Source of the DNA: Prunus persica
Lineage: Eukaryota > Streptophyta > Magnoliopsida > Rosales > Rosaceae
Assembly: GCF_000346465.2 (NCBI RefSeq)
Contig: NC_034015.1
Span: 395,483 to 459,482 of the forward strand
Direction of reading: 5' to 3'
Length of the DNA: 64,000 bases
Numbering within the stretch: the stretch's first letter is position 1; each line of letters begins with the position of its first letter. Under the pieces are notes generated by a model. That model was not told where the DNA came from. It ran no database searches and saw only the letters and a program-made list of their open reading frames with translations. Positions 1-11,807 of this stretch are shown one piece after another. Both the position numbers and the translations under genes were made by a program.

Positions 1-21
1 ATAATTGGCGTTTTGCTGCAG

Positions 22-2037
22 ATGAGATGGTTAATAGGGTATGCCAGAATGTTTCTGGTGCTTTGGAGGAGAAGTCCACTCAGACAAATGCACACATGGG
101 TCTGGTTATGGCTCTTGCAAAACGTAATGCTACAATTGTTGAACCATATGCTAGGTTGTTGATACAAGCAGGACTGCGGATATTGAATGCTGGTGTAGTG
201 GAAGGGAATTCTCAGAAGCGGTTGTCAGCTATTCAAATGGTGAATTTCTTGATGAGATGCTTAGATCCTTGGAGCATTCTCTCTGAGCTTGAGTTGATAA
301 TTGAAGAAATGGAGAAGTGTCAATCTGATCAGATGGCTTATGTTAAAGGGGCTGCCTTTGAAGCTCTGCAAACTGCAAGGAGAATAGGCGCAGATAAAGG
401 CTCAAAACTTGAAAAAGGTCCTGGTTCTGTCTGTGGGTCAAATTTTATTAGGAGAGGCCACAGCAGGAGGAGAAACCTATCAAGTGCTGGTGATCAATCT
501 CCTGCATCAACGTCACCCGAGTCACAGACCCTTGATTCCTTTGTTGAATATGAATCATTGGTTGAGTCACCTATTTCAATGAGTCAGGCTTCTCAAAATT
601 CAATTTATGATTGTAGGAGTGTAAACCGGAAGCTTTGGAGTCGTGAGAATGGAGTAGTTGATGTGTCTCTCAAGGATGGCTTGTTCTCAGAAATTGCTCG
701 GGGTAGTGCGTACTCGAATGGATATCCAGAGAACTCTGGGAATAATGAATTCATCAAATGCGAAGGAGATTGCACAGAGGAATTTGCAGGGTTCCTGCAA
801 AGAAATCCTAGGAATGGAGCATCAAGAAGCACCACAACCAGTCCTCTGGTAAGTTACACCTGTACAATTTATTCTGTGTTTCTGATGTGGAGAGAAACTG
901 CTGTTAATGGTTTGATTGTGATGGTGGTAGAAGTAGTTACTCAACTAGTTTTTGGATTTAGGTCAAAAATTAACCTGAAAGCGTGAAATTAATGAGGGAA
1001 AGAAGGTAAATAAACTGCTTGCTGGATTGTAAAAATAGTACAGATAGCCCAAAAAGCCTTTCGTATGTCTGATTCTTTGGCACATTATCTCTACTTCAAA
1101 AATTTGTGTTCTGGAAAATTAAGGCTACTGATAGTGAGATGGTATTGCGTGTTAGTTGATAAATTTGTTGTTTTATCAATATCCCAAAACCTTAAGCTCA
1201 GGATGTGAACCAATACTTGTTTTATGTTCTAACATCCCCCCTCACATGTGGTTCTCTCTTCAACAGTAGAGGCCAACAAGTGAAATTCAATTTATATTGG
1301 AAGGATATAATTGCAGAGGTTCAAATTCGGAATCTCCTGTTCTTCCATGGTAAAACTGGTTGATTACCATTATCCGCAGAAAGCTTAAGTTGTTAGGCCA
1401 ATGATTGCTTTACAGCCTGACAATGGTGTTGTGCTTACTTATGCTGTCTATCTACTGAAGCTTAACTTTTATTTAAATTTGCCAATTTTATGATTTTCTT
1501 GTGTGTTGCCAATCTTGGGATGCCTCGTTGGTGATTCAGAGGTCACACACTCCCATCAATGTTGACAACATCATCTTCAACACTCCGAGGAGGCTTTTTC
1601 ACTCTCTTCAGGATCCAAGTAATGTCTACTCTAAGTCCTCTGAGAAACGAGCTAGAAGATTTAGAAGTTTATCCATGAGCGAATTTGATTGGAGCCCAAA
1701 TGCCAGATACGACCAAGAAGGCTATTCACATGGTGTGAACTATGAATGCAGAGAGAATGGGAGCTTCTATGCTGGTGATGAGCAGTTTCAAGGTGGCCCT
1801 GAATCGGTATCATCAACAGATGGCATTCCCGTGGATGCTGATTTGCAGGCGTCTCAGGAGGTTGTTCCAGAAAATGAAACAGAAGTTCCAATCTCTGGCA
1901 TAAAAAGTGCCCGTCGAAAGGTTGCTGTGAAATTGTTGTGTGGACTTTCGTTCGCACTACTTGCAGTAGCTATGCCACTACTGTGGATTAATGATCAAGG
2001 TGAAGGGCATGAAGGTTATTATCTTGTTCCAACTTAA
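22..2037 (+). CDS. SINE1/SINE2-like KASH nuclear-envelope protein, 3' part (5' end off window)
   Basis: Two terminal exons, 22-848 and 1540-2037, join in phase 0 (donor CTG/GTAAGT, acceptor TTCAG/AGG). Position 22 follows an intron acceptor, so the ATG at 27 is probably internal and the gene starts upstream. The first exon encodes a helical ARM-repeat-like segment (motifs MVNRVCQNVSG, NAHMGLVMALAKRN) followed by a Ser-rich region. The last exon ends in a single hydrophobic helix (KLLCGLSFALLAVAMPLLW) and the C-terminal tail YLVPT. In plant SINE proteins (known family) such a helix plus a terminal xVPT tetrapeptide forms the KASH domain. It spans the outer nuclear membrane and binds SUN proteins in the perinuclear space. 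SINE1 binds actin in guard cells; SINE2 acts in pathogen defence. I cannot tell SINE1 from SINE2. A truncated copy of the last exon lies at 14905-15321. The gene converges on the PnsB2-like gene, with 541 bases between stop codons. Confidence 0.85.
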
Positions 2038-2578
2038 TGTGCTCGTTCTCTTCTTCCAACGTCGTTACTCAATTTGATGTATCAAATTCTTTTGATGAAG
2101 TAGGCAATGGTAGACAAGAGAGTCTCTTTGTATCTTTTGTAACACTAGAATTTTACCATCACAACTAGACGTGGATGTTCAATGTATTGAAAAGAATCAA
2201 AAGAATCAAAAGAATCAAAAGAATTTGTGTTCTTGAGGAAATGTTTATCGTTTACTGCTTTTGATATTGTTATTTTTAAGACAAAGCACATATCTTGGTA
2301 TGTACTTTGTGGCATGCAATGTCTTCAGAAGGGTATTTAATATCTGAAAGGGGGAAAAAAACGTCTTTTAAATACGGTGAACTACAGAAATTGCTCCACT
2401 TGTAGTTGTAACAACCTTATGTGGTATTTTTGTTTGTTTGATAGATTGGAAAAATTTCTCATCAACATAATCAAGAGCTGCTTTATCTTCTGCACACAAT
2501 CTCATAACATGAAAGTTATATTCTGTCTGTGGTTACACCAAAGCTTAGAAGATGAGAGCAGAGTCATGCTATGAAAAC
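2038..2578. other. Intergenic 3' regions of two convergent genes
   Basis: Shared 3' flank of the KASH gene and the PnsB2-like gene. It has a short array of about four AAAAGAATC units at 2190-2224; the duplicated copy near 15477 has only one to two, so the array changed after or during duplication. Position 2289-2296 (TCTTGGTA) is the unoccupied version of the hAT insertion site filled at 15567-16446 in the copy. No other gene is visible. Confidence 0.7.
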
Positions 2579-4511
2579 TTAAAGATTTGGGTTGTATAAG
2601 CGCTGTCCACCCCTCCATGATTCATTAGGACCCACAATTACTGGCTTGAGAACCGCTGATTGGCCGACGCATATATATGAATATTTGCCATAGTCTTCAT
2701 GACTTGAGCCAGGACTGAACATGTATAGTTCATCAAACCCATCTCTTCCTACTATGACAGAGTTTCTTCTACCCTGTTCCACAAAGCCAAAATTTTAATA
2801 AAAGAAAAAGAGTGTCAATTGTTGAGAGTGCAGAATGTGTATGAGAATTCAGAATTTAATTAGTTTTTCCAAGTACCCTGTCAATGATTGTGAAGTCGGT
2901 AGGCGCGCTGGTGTATATTCGACTCATTTGGTCTCTTAAATGCTTGTAGTTGTCATCTTCTTCACCCTCCATTTCTTCTTCATTTTCTCTTTGGTTTCTC
3001 TCTGCTTCATTGCCATCATCGTTTTGAGTCTTTGGACCCCAGACAGGCATAAATGTTTTTTGTGCCATTTGCTGCCATAGTTTGCTGATCTGAGATTCAT
3101 TTTTTAGGCCAAAGTCGGGAGGGATTATCCCGAAACTTGACAAAATGGGCAACCTGCTAAAGAAATCTGATCGTTCCAAACCAACTGCATAAGTTGCATC
3201 TGGTGAGCTCACTGTCAGATGACTTAAAATAGACCCAGTTAGTTGGAGGGATGAAGATTTAGAGTTAGAGACCACAAGCTCTGAGACCAAGACGTCTTCT
3301 TTCAGGGTGATAACGTATTTGATTTCAACCTTGTCCTCTGAATCAGTGCTAATCAGTTGTACCTGCGTTCTCAGTTTAATGGTTTTCTCTAAGAATTGGC
3401 TTAAAATCCTATGCATCATCAATGAACAAGTCAAAACATAAACAAGACAGAATCTGACTACAACGGTATCGGAAACTTCAAGCCTGAAATAAATTCATTG
3501 TTTGATTAGTCTTTTCGATTTTAATTATAATGGAAAAAAGTGTTTTAGACTTTGCAAATGCCCTTCAGTGAGTGCACATGTGAATGTTAGCAGTAGCCTT
3601 CCTTATTTCTACTGCTGGTAACACAAATTAGGAAACTAGAGTTTAACTATAAAAACAGTTTGACCTACTAAGCTTTGTACATTGTCTTGCCAAATTCATG
3701 TAGCCACCTGACTATTTTCCCTTTTGTTGAACTTTGTCTCACTCTATTACTTAGTTTCTAGCAACTATGTATGGCATTCAATGACATCCTGCTCTAATAT
3801 ATTGATCACTTGACTGCATTTTTCTATTTTGCTCTGTAAACCTCTCTAGAATTATCTACAGTGTAAATAAGTTTGCAACTGGTGTAAAATAAAAATAAAA
3901 TAAAATTCAGTTTGTTCTGATAGGTTCCTTGGTTGTGAGGAAAGCAAGTAAAAACCAACCTGAATCTCTTGCTGAGGATTTCCTCTAATGTCATGAAGAG
4001 CCCAATTTGTTGGAGACCATGAAACTTGTTCATCCTCACTTACACAATCAAAGGCTAAAGACACCCCTCCTTGAATGGCAACACCAGCAGCAGCAGCAGC
4101 ACCTTCATTCTTCTCCTCTGACTCAGAGACTGAAGCCTGCAGCAATTCAACCGTGCCGCCATGCCACATGGAAGCCTTGTAGGAAGTGATTAAGCCACTT
4201 GGCAGCATCATGATGGCTTTACTACCATTCTCCAGTTCCATCTTGGCCACACAGCTGTCACCAATGCCTTTGAATATCACTCCATGGCCACTGAACTCTT
4301 CTTCCAAGTAGTCCACATTGATGGGTTGGTATGGGATTGAAGCCACTTTTGGAACTGGGAATTCTGTCTTGTTGCTGTTAGTTTTGTAGAGCTGCAAGAA
4401 ACTGAAAGAGGGTAGAGAAGAAGGGTAAGAAGAAGAATCTATGTGTTTAGCACTAGCAGTGGACAAAGGACTGAAATTGGGTAACAAAAATGGACTGAAA
4501 GCCATGCTCAT
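2579..4511 (-). CDS. PNSB2: Photosynthetic NDH subunit of subcomplex B 2 (PnsB2/NDF2-like), chloroplast
   Basis: Three coding exons on the minus strand: 4511-3960, 3362-2877 and 2773-2579, all joined in phase 0, giving about 410 residues. The first about 50 residues are Ser/Pro-rich and transit-peptide-like. The body is a galactose-mutarotase-like beta fold with family motifs VDYLEEEFSGHGVIF, MLPSGLITSYKASMWHGG, RIYTSAPTDFTIIDRGRRNS and GQSAVLKPVIVGP, ending RLYNPNL. From family knowledge, PnsB2 (NDF2/NDH45) is a lumen- or stroma-side peripheral subunit of the chloroplast NDH-photosystem I supercomplex, which drives cyclic electron flow; the mutarotase fold is thought to have no sugar activity there. 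The close paralogue NDF5 is the main alternative. An acidic insert (residues about 310-330, EEEMEGEEDDNYK) makes it longer than the roughly 350-residue Arabidopsis protein. The last exon is partly duplicated at 16797-16965. Confidence 0.85.
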
Positions 4512-5599
4512 GCTTTCTTTCAGTTAATTTGTGAAAAAATTCTCTCTTCCTAGGATTTCTAATTGCCATTTTCCAGAACCATTCCACACTTTATTGGTTT
4601 TTTTGTCTGTGCTTTCAGGGGGTGCGAGGGTCCACATATCATTATTGGCTTTGCTTGCGAGAGTATATAACGATATGAGGATGCAAATGGATAATGTGAC
4701 TAGTGGAGCTGCTTGCGATATTTTTGCTACAAGACAATTCATATACTTCATTATGGTTCTCGTTTGGTGGGTACCGTAGGATTTATTAGTTTAATTCAAA
4801 GCGTATGTGGTGCTAAAAAAATGAATGTGAATAGGATAAAAAATAATCCCACTATAATCCTATTATGTGTATTTTTATAAGAAAACTTTTTCTACCAAAA
4901 AGATAGGCTACATAATCCCTCTACTCATACCCCTTGACCTGAACTCAAAACGATGAAGCCAAGATATGAACACGGGACACCAATAATATTAATGAAGTAT
5001 ACTTATCATTTCCAATCCAATCTCCTAGTCACCAAATATATGGTCAAATATCATATTGTCCTCCGGAAGTTAAAATAACCCAGCTTGCCCTTGATATTTT
5101 GCGTCTCACTTTAAACTCCACCATCACATCCGTAAAAAGATATGTTAGAAACGCTGATACACCACCCATCAGCCCCTACTCCCCCTCTCCCTTCTCCTCC
5201 TGCCCAACCCATCCTTACCATACAGTAGTATACATTTGATCACCATATTATTTTTTTTAAAACAAAAAACTATCAATGTGTTTGATCATACCTTGAACTC
5301 CCCTAGCAATTAAAATAGAAAATAAACTTAAAAAATAAGAAAAAAGTTTGTGCATCAAGGTCACATGTAACGACTGAAAGTGAAAAGTACAAGCTACCGT
5401 CACATGATGAGAACTTCACCCCACCCTTCTTCCCTACACATAGAGGAGAGATTCTATGAACTATACAAATATTCAGGGGGAAAATGAAGAAACTCTACCA
5501 ATATAGAAACACATTGGTTTTCTCATACAAATTAGTAATGTTCTCAATTTTCAAATTTTTATTTTTAGAAGCATAAAATTCCCAGTAATTTTCATTGCT
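4512..5599. other. Intergenic: PnsB2-like promoter and ADP-glucose phosphorylase 3' flank
   Basis: About 1.1 kb between two minus-strand genes. The right part should hold the 3' UTR of the ADP-glucose phosphorylase gene and the left part the promoter of the PnsB2-like gene. It is AT-rich with a CT-rich stretch near 5180-5210. I see no reading frame with family motifs, no RNA gene and no clear transposon ends. Confidence 0.6.
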
Positions 5600-7970
5600 T
5601 CACTCCGAAGGTGAAACTTTTACTTCCCTCAAAACTTTTGCAGCATCCTCTGGGAAGACTGGGTTTATGTAACACCCAGTTCCCATTTCAAACCCAGCAA
5701 CAACACTTAATTGAGGAACTATCTGCATGAACCAATGGGAGTAAAGTAACTGTGAAGCATTATCCCCAAGTGGAGAAGTCTGAACCATGAAATTAAACGG
5801 TGGATTGTTCAACTGCAAAGACATCTTCCTGAGCACGAGTTTTAGGATCCCTCCAAGTTCAACTGCCTGCAAAGTCGCACATAAAGTCTCAGGCAAGCAA
5901 TCATAGGTATCTAAATGGGCACATATTTGCATCAGATAAGATGAATGTACCATCTACGACACTGAAAGAAATATTTAGAAACTTGTTTTTGAGTGTGATA
6001 TTTATTCTTATGATTCGACACACAGATGTTAAGCATACAAGCTGAGAATATTTTGTCAAAAATACAGTACCACAATACTCGATATGCAGAATTCTCTGTG
6101 CTATTTTCAACCATGCAAGCTAAAAATCTGTTGATGATAACCCTATGGCACATGAAGAGCTAATTTCTTAGGCTGCCATAAAATCATTATTTCTCAGTTT
6201 TTCTAGTCAAAGACAGAGTCGTTAACCCTAAGGATTCATGCTTTATATAAGCCCCTATTAAAGTCTACCATAATACTGGAAGCAACTCCCAATGGTGTTT
6301 TTCAATTCCTACTCACACAGTATGTTTCTTTTTCATAATTTGGCCATATTGTGCATATAAATTTTGCAAACAAGAATCCTACCTAAAAATTCATTCACAT
6401 TGGGATATGAAAATAGCATATTTTAAGTGATCATCACACAAAACTTATACTTTAATTTTCCTTTTTGACAAAAATGAAAACCAATGTATTTCATTAAATC
6501 CAAATATGGAAATTAATTACGTATGTTTCAAGTAGCATTTCAAAATAAACAACATAATATCTTACCAAAGTAGAAGCAAAATCAGTTCATACGTCAACAT
6601 GTTAGTTTCTAAAACATAGACAATTACCTTCTCGCTATCTAGCTCATGGAAATGAGAAGAGTGATCCAGAGGAATGATCCACATCTCAAATGGAAATGTA
6701 GCAGCAAAAGGTACAATTGAAATGAAATGGGCTGAAACATCAATCAGTAGATCCTTTGAGTTAGATTCACAGACACTACATTTCCCAGTCTGATCAAAAT
6801 ACTCCTTCATACTGCCAAGTCGGGTAGCAACAGCAGGAGGAACAACTGGAAGAGCCATTATCTGACTGTGAGAGTGACTCATTGATGCCCCAGCTGAAGC
6901 ACCGTGGTTCTTAAACACCTTCAACGAATTAACAAAAAATCAGCTTAAATGGAAATCTGACACGGTAAGGAGAAAGTAAGAGATTTTGTAGAGGAAATGG
7001 ACTTCAGAAAATGCATACAATACCATTTAACTTAAACGTTTTCTGGATACAGACATTTCCAAATCAAGCTTCCATATGCCTGATTTTGAATATTTTACTA
7101 AGCAGAACGGTAATTTCGAAAACGAAACTGATCATGCCTCATATCTCACTAAGCAAGAAGCTCATGATTCTTAAAACACAAGCCATCTTCAAGTTAAGAT
7201 TAACAGAGGCAAATCCAATGACAACATAATTCCTCGTTTATAGTATTTCCAATAAAATAACAGGCGCTCTATCCATTTGAGCTTGTGCATGAATTTTTCC
7301 AATTACATACAACTCATATATCCCATTCTCCAATTTCAAATGTTAAACTATAAATTGCCGACCATATAAAAAATTCATTTAAAACCAATTCAAGCACCCA
7401 AATTTCCAAATTGAATTATCGAAAAGAAACAAATATAAACTCAAAATTGTACAAAATGTAAGGCCAAACGCCAAAAAACACCTGGACGTATTTGATGGAA
7501 TCGTAGCTCATAAGCTGCTTGATCCTCCTCGTATACGTAACAAGAACCTCACCGATCTCTCTCGGGGACAAATCAGAAAGCTGAACCGAATGAACAGGGG
7601 TCTCAATCACTACGTCGTGGAACCCAAACCCATTCACCACAACCCGACCCGAATCCGAGTTATTTCCTTCTTCAGCAGCAGGGATGTCTCTGCTGAGCGC
7701 GGGGTAGAGGTTCTGGATTACCCGGAGTTTCCAGTCCGGGTTGTCCGGCGGGACCCGGAAGATCTCGGGAGCACACTCGTGCTCGTGGCCGATGCAGAAG
7801 GGACATTGTTGTTGGTGTTGTTGGTTGGGATTGACAGGGGACTTGGATTTGAAGTCTGAAGGTCGCTTGGCTCGGGCGGGTGAGAATATCACCCACCGGT
7901 TTGTCACGGAGTCTTTTCTGAGTTGTGGGGTTTGAGGAGCTGAAGAGTCTGATGAAGATGATGATGCCAT
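5600..7970 (-). CDS. ADP-glucose phosphorylase (GALT-like, HIT superfamily)
   Basis: Exons 7970-7482, 6918-6628 and 5866-5600 (minus strand, all phase 0) give 348 residues, matching the about 351 of Arabidopsis At5g18200. Visible features: zinc-binding-type CPFC (Cys56, Cys59) with GHEHEC just after; NGFGFHDVVIETPVH in the middle; and the catalytic HIT motif HSHSQ at residues 178-182, where His180 is the expected nucleotidylated residue. The motif is HxHxQ rather than the HPHxQ of true galactose-1-phosphate uridylyltransferase. The end GTGCYINPVFPEDAAKV is typical. By family knowledge, the enzyme transfers an adenylyl group between ADP-glucose and phosphate or another nucleotide acceptor and is not a real GALT. 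There is no obvious signal peptide, so a cytosolic location is inferred. This gene is absent from the partial duplication at 14905-18250. Confidence 0.92.
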
Positions 7971-8263
7971 TCTCTTCTTTAATCAATCAGACGTATTATT
8001 ATTATTATAGGTCACCCCCATATAAATTCAAATTTTGGGATCATAAACAACTTTTTTTTCCCTAACCCTAGCTTTGGTAATTGTCTAAAAAGTGTTTTAA
8101 CTTTAAAAATTTTGGAGTTTTTATCATAAATGGTTGCTGAAATTTTAAAATTTCCTTATTTTATACCTTAAACTCTCGGGTCAATAAATGTGGTCATTCA
8201 TCTTTTGGTATACACATTAATTTGGTTTTTTGACAAAACATTCGTTGAATTCTGTCACATATT
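7971..8263. promoter_or_regulatory. ADP-glucose phosphorylase upstream region
   Basis: Short 5' flank of the minus-strand ADP-glucose phosphorylase gene, with an ATT repeat at about 7994-8008, running into repetitive DNA from about 8040. No confident TATA box can be assigned. The duplication's second part starts at 8264, exactly at the right end of this flank. Confidence 0.4.
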
Positions 8264-9490
8264 ATCATGTGACCAACTTTTAAAATGCATTTTCATCAAA
8301 ATATATCTCATTTTAGGTAATCTTTTCTTCATTTAGGGTTTTACATTTGGATCTCATCAAGAAAAGCAGATACTCTTGTTAGGCAAAATGCGTGAGATTT
8401 AATGAATATTTTGACAAAATGCGAAGAGAGGGACCAAATTGATGTGTGCAAAACATTAAGGACCAAAATGATTGATCTGAAGGTTGAAGGACTTAAATGA
8501 AGACTTTTTAAAAGCTTAAGGACCATTCATGATAAAACCCTTTCTTTCTGCTAACTTTTCTAAAAGTGAATTTTAGTTTAGTCCATTGTGATTTATTTTT
8601 ACAAAAATTTGAACTTGAAAAAATAAATTCCGTAAAATAATATTTATTTGGATCAACTGCATAAAACCCCCTGAATTTTAGGGGCCATTTCAAATTCATA
8701 CCCGAACTTTAAAGACCCTACAAACTCATACATGAACTCATGAAAACTTTTCACCCAAGCCCCTCCGTTAGCAAAATGGTTAAGAATTCTGTATAGTGTT
8801 GGTCAACCAAACCGAACCATGTCGTGAAGGGCTCACCAAACATAGAATCGGACTCCTTGGTATTGAGTTTTTGAAAGCCAACGACGAACCAACGAGAGGA
8901 GAAACTGGCAACGCTAGTTAATCGAACAACCAGTTCGGTGGCAACACCGAGATCTATATTGGCTTCGATTAGATCTGGAGGTGGATATACAGATAGAAGG
9001 GAGAAAGTGGCGAGGAACATAGAGAGATGGATGAGAAAGACAGAGAAGGAGAGAAAATATAGAGAAGAGAATGGAGGCGTGGCCTGAGAAAATGAAGATT
9101 GAGGCGTGGCTTGGGGAGATGAAGATGGAGGTGTGGCATGTGGAGACGAAGATGGTGGCGTGCATATAGAGATAAGAGAAAGCGTGACACATAGATGTGT
9201 TAGGGTTAAAGTCTAGCACTTCAATAATATATATTTTTTTAAATCACTAACTAGAAATTCATTAAATACATTGATTACACAAATAAATCACAAGAGAATG
9301 TGCTACTTCAGTGGTTTGTAGACATGCCTTCACCTAAGACGTTAAGGTTTGACTCCCATTGGCTTAACAATTTTGCAATTTTAAGAGGATCAATTCAGTT
9401 CAAATGAATCGGCAATTCGTTAATTCTCAAACCGCAAGTCGGGCCCAATTGACCAAATAAAAAACCAAGTTGACTGGTTCGGCTAATTTG
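8264..9490. repeat. Non-coding repeat block, source of duplicated part B
   Basis: This AT-rich block reappears at 16966-18215 with scattered substitutions and small indels. It holds a minisatellite (9070-9160), a region around 9300-9360 with a degenerate tRNA-type B box (GGTTTGACTCC; GGTTCAATTCC in the copy), and phrases common in plant interspersed repeats (CTGCATAAAACCCCCTGAAT). Open frames on the minus strand here translate to low-complexity His/Leu/Ser repeats and are not real genes. It is interrupted on its right by the solo LTR at 9496. Confidence 0.7.
9070..9160. repeat. Minisatellite, about 27-30 bp unit, about 3-4 copies
   Basis: Degenerate tandem repeat built on GAGGCGTGGC followed by a purine-rich GAGATGAAGAT segment. 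The homologous array at about 17793-17885 has the same number of units but different substitutions, so the array predates the duplication. Confidence 0.65.
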
Positions 9491-9495
9491 TCTAT

Positions 9496-11077
9496 TGTTG
9501 AGACCTAAGAAATCCACAATCGGGCCTGAATAAATTCCTGGCCCGAAACGATACATTATTCAGAAAAGACCCAATTTGGAGCACACAAAGATTTGCCACG
9601 CACAAGTCACACTCCACGTGCCATGCCAAAAAAATAATCCGTCATGCTAGGAATCAAGATTAAGATTATAAAAATGCGTTAGTTCTACAAATTCATGCTA
9701 ATTATCCCATCAAGCATATAATTAAAAAACATGCCAAGCAACGTGCCATGCCAAGCGGAAAATCGCTATGTCACACCCAACCATGCTACAAGCCTAAGTG
9801 GGCCCAAGCCACTCAAATACCTTGGGTTTGCTTGAGTGGGTTGTGGTATGGATGGTAATAGGTTGTCATGAGGCCCATTGAGGTGCCGAGAAATAGAGGT
9901 TCCGGGTCACTTGGGAGCCTCGGAACCTAAACCCATTTCTTAGAGCCAAACATGTGGGTGAGCACAAAAGGAAAAATAACCCAACCAAAATAGCCCAACC
10001 AAAATAACCCAACCAAAATGGTCCACTAAAATTAACCAATATAGCCCAAAACTTGGTGAGATTAGCCCATTTGTTTGGTAGGTTGACTTGCCATCTTAGA
10101 AAGCCCATACAAATTAGAGGTAAGGGGCACCAAAGGCTCCAGCATTTGGCTGAAAGACAAAGCCATGGAGGAGCTTGGAAGACCACGTGGGCTGCTGGGA
10201 GGGAAGGAACAAGTTTTCAAGCAAAACATTTAAAGAACTAAAAGATATTGGAGCGTAAGGAGCCACCCTTCGAATCAGCATGTATACCAAGCTCTTTCAT
10301 TCACCATATCTGACCATAAAGGAGGAAAGGAAAGGGAGAAAATGAGATATCTAAAAATGAGAATTCATCACTAGGGCAGCTGCGGGAAAGGGACCTTGAG
10401 CTCCTAAAATTCCTGATTTTATGCAAATAAGTAGAGGAAATTTCACCAAGATAGGAAAAGTTAAGGGAGGATAGGAGAAAGAAAGGGAAAAGCTTGGCCA
10501 AATTGGGTAGAAACCATTAGGCTTTCTTGGGAAAGGATGGTTTTCAGCGGCTATAAAATGAGGCCTCTTCTACCCAACGAAACCAACGCACATCCAGAGA
10601 GCAAGCTTCCTCTCTTGCCTGCAAAACCCAACAATTTCGTGCACTATTCATCCTTATTCTCCATTTTCCTCTTCTGGCAGACCACTTTCAGAATCTCTGT
10701 CAAGCTGCAGGAAGAACTTGTTCTTCCTTTATCTCTTCTCAGCCAAATCTTCTTGCAAACCTCCCATTTCTTACCTTAACACCCCTTTTTTTCCCCAAGA
10801 AAGCATAATTTTCTCTTCAGTGCTAAACTCATGTTGATTTTGCTTCCATGCCACAAGCCTCTCATGCCAAGCTAGAAAATTTATCTATAAGCATTAAGAA
10901 ATCATCTGTAAGTTCTGGTTGGTGAAGGTAACCAAGAGGCTTCCTAAGGCTCTATTGCCCTTTCGAAACATTTTTGGGGCTTGATTTTCGAATTCAGACA
11001 AAGGGGACAATTTCATCAATCTGCCCTTTACGGCAGCCCAGCCCATTTACAGCTGCCGAAAGAAAAAGGCCCCTACA
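9496..11077 (+). mobile_element. Solo LTR, family A (copy 1, 1582 bp)
   Basis: Starts TGTTGAGACC and ends GCCCCTACA. The flanks match an uninterrupted site in the duplicated segment near 18205-18235: there ATTTGACTGGTTTATGG is continuous, while here ATTTG-TCTAT precedes and ACTGG-TTTACG follows the insert. That gives a 5-bp target duplication by position; the left copy (TCTAT) has diverged from ACTGG. A promoter-like TATAAAA lies near 10550. There is no internal coding region, so it is a solo LTR. A second copy at 36424-39614 aligns base by base from its first position. Superfamily not determined; internal ORFs here are fortuitous. Confidence 0.85.
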
Positions 11078-11243
11078 ACTGGTTTACGATTTATAATGCC
11101 TAACCGTAATTTTATAGGTAAACTTCTGTGAACACACTGATCTATTTATGCTCACTTTATATTTCTGTTTTAGGTAAAAATTTTAATAGTTTGGGCAAGC
11201 ATATAAAAATAAAAAGAGAAATAAACATTAAAAAATTCAACTT
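11078..11243. other. Remnant flank of duplicated block plus unique AT-rich spacer
   Basis: The first about 30 bases continue the homology with 18213-18245 (GATTTATAATGCCTAACC against GGTTTATAATACCTAACC), then homology ends. The rest is AT-rich with no feature. Confidence 0.5.
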
Positions 11244-11501
11244 TGTTGTAAAAGTGAATAGAGAAAGTATATGAAGGTAAGAGTAGTTCTCAATAGCTCA
11301 ATGCTCAAGTATCTTATTCATCTTTAGTGCCTACTATTTATAGGCATAAGAATACATCACCATCTTTAGTGGGTTACAAAATATAATAATCAATGATAAA
11401 TATGGTAGTTAGTGCATAGGTTACAAGCCTATAATGATGGGTATAATGGGGGAATTACAGTGGACTTATGGTGGGCAATCATAACCTTTGAGGTTACAAC
11501 A
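11244..11501 (-). mobile_element. Ty1/copia 3' LTR, 258 bp
   Basis: Read on the minus strand it begins TGTTGTAACC and ends TTTTACAACA, with inverted ends TGTTGTAA/TTACAACA. Immediately before its start (plus 11502 onward) is the purine tract AAGGGGGAG, the expected polypurine tract for plus-strand DNA priming. A TATA-like CCTATAAATAG lies inside. It belongs with the RNase H relic at 11808-12556; the 5' LTR and most of the element are missing. Confidence 0.85.
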
Positions 11502-11807
11502 CTCCCCCTTGGATGTCCACCATGCATAGAGTATACCTCGTTAAAACCTTGCCAGTAAAACCCGGTGGGACAAACATAGGCGAAGGGAAAAAAGTACATA
11601 TCTATGTGTAATATAGAATGTGTGACACTGCCTCATTAAAATCTTGCCCGAAAAAATCTAGTGGGATAAAAATCAGAACGAAGGAAAAAGAGGATAGTGT
11701 GAGGGTCTCAATTATGACACGCTCCCCCTGATGCTGGCAAAAGATCCTTGAGTTGACACATTCAAATATTGTTGACTATCTTTTTGAATGTTGTAGTTAG
11801 AAGTGCT
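11502..11807 (-). mobile_element. Copia 3' untranslated interval
   Basis: Non-coding stretch between the polyprotein relic and the 3' LTR of the copia element. A second polypurine-like AGGGGGAGCG lies near 11723-11732 (minus strand) besides the one adjoining the LTR. The repeated phrases CCTTGCCAGTAAAACCCGGT (11549) and TCTTGCCCGAAAAAATCTAG (11642) are about 90 bp apart and look like an old internal duplication. Confidence 0.6.

Noticed and set aside
27..29. ATG at 27 as start of the KASH gene
   Set aside because: It follows a splice acceptor by five bases and known SINE proteins extend far upstream; the gene is cut by the window edge.
3483..3483. Alternative acceptor for PnsB2 exon 2 at 3483
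   Set aside because: It would put a stop in frame after the phase-0 donor at 3960; the acceptor at 3362 gives a phase match and the family sequence EIQ-VQLIST.
8914..9219. His/Leu-rich ORFs over the minisatellite (also 17688-17909)
   Set aside because: They are translations of a tandem DNA repeat with frames open on several phases; no start context or homology.
9866..10779. Open frames of 62-106 codons in the solo LTR
   Set aside because: They lie in a non-coding LTR, have no domain-like composition and are not preserved in the second LTR copy.
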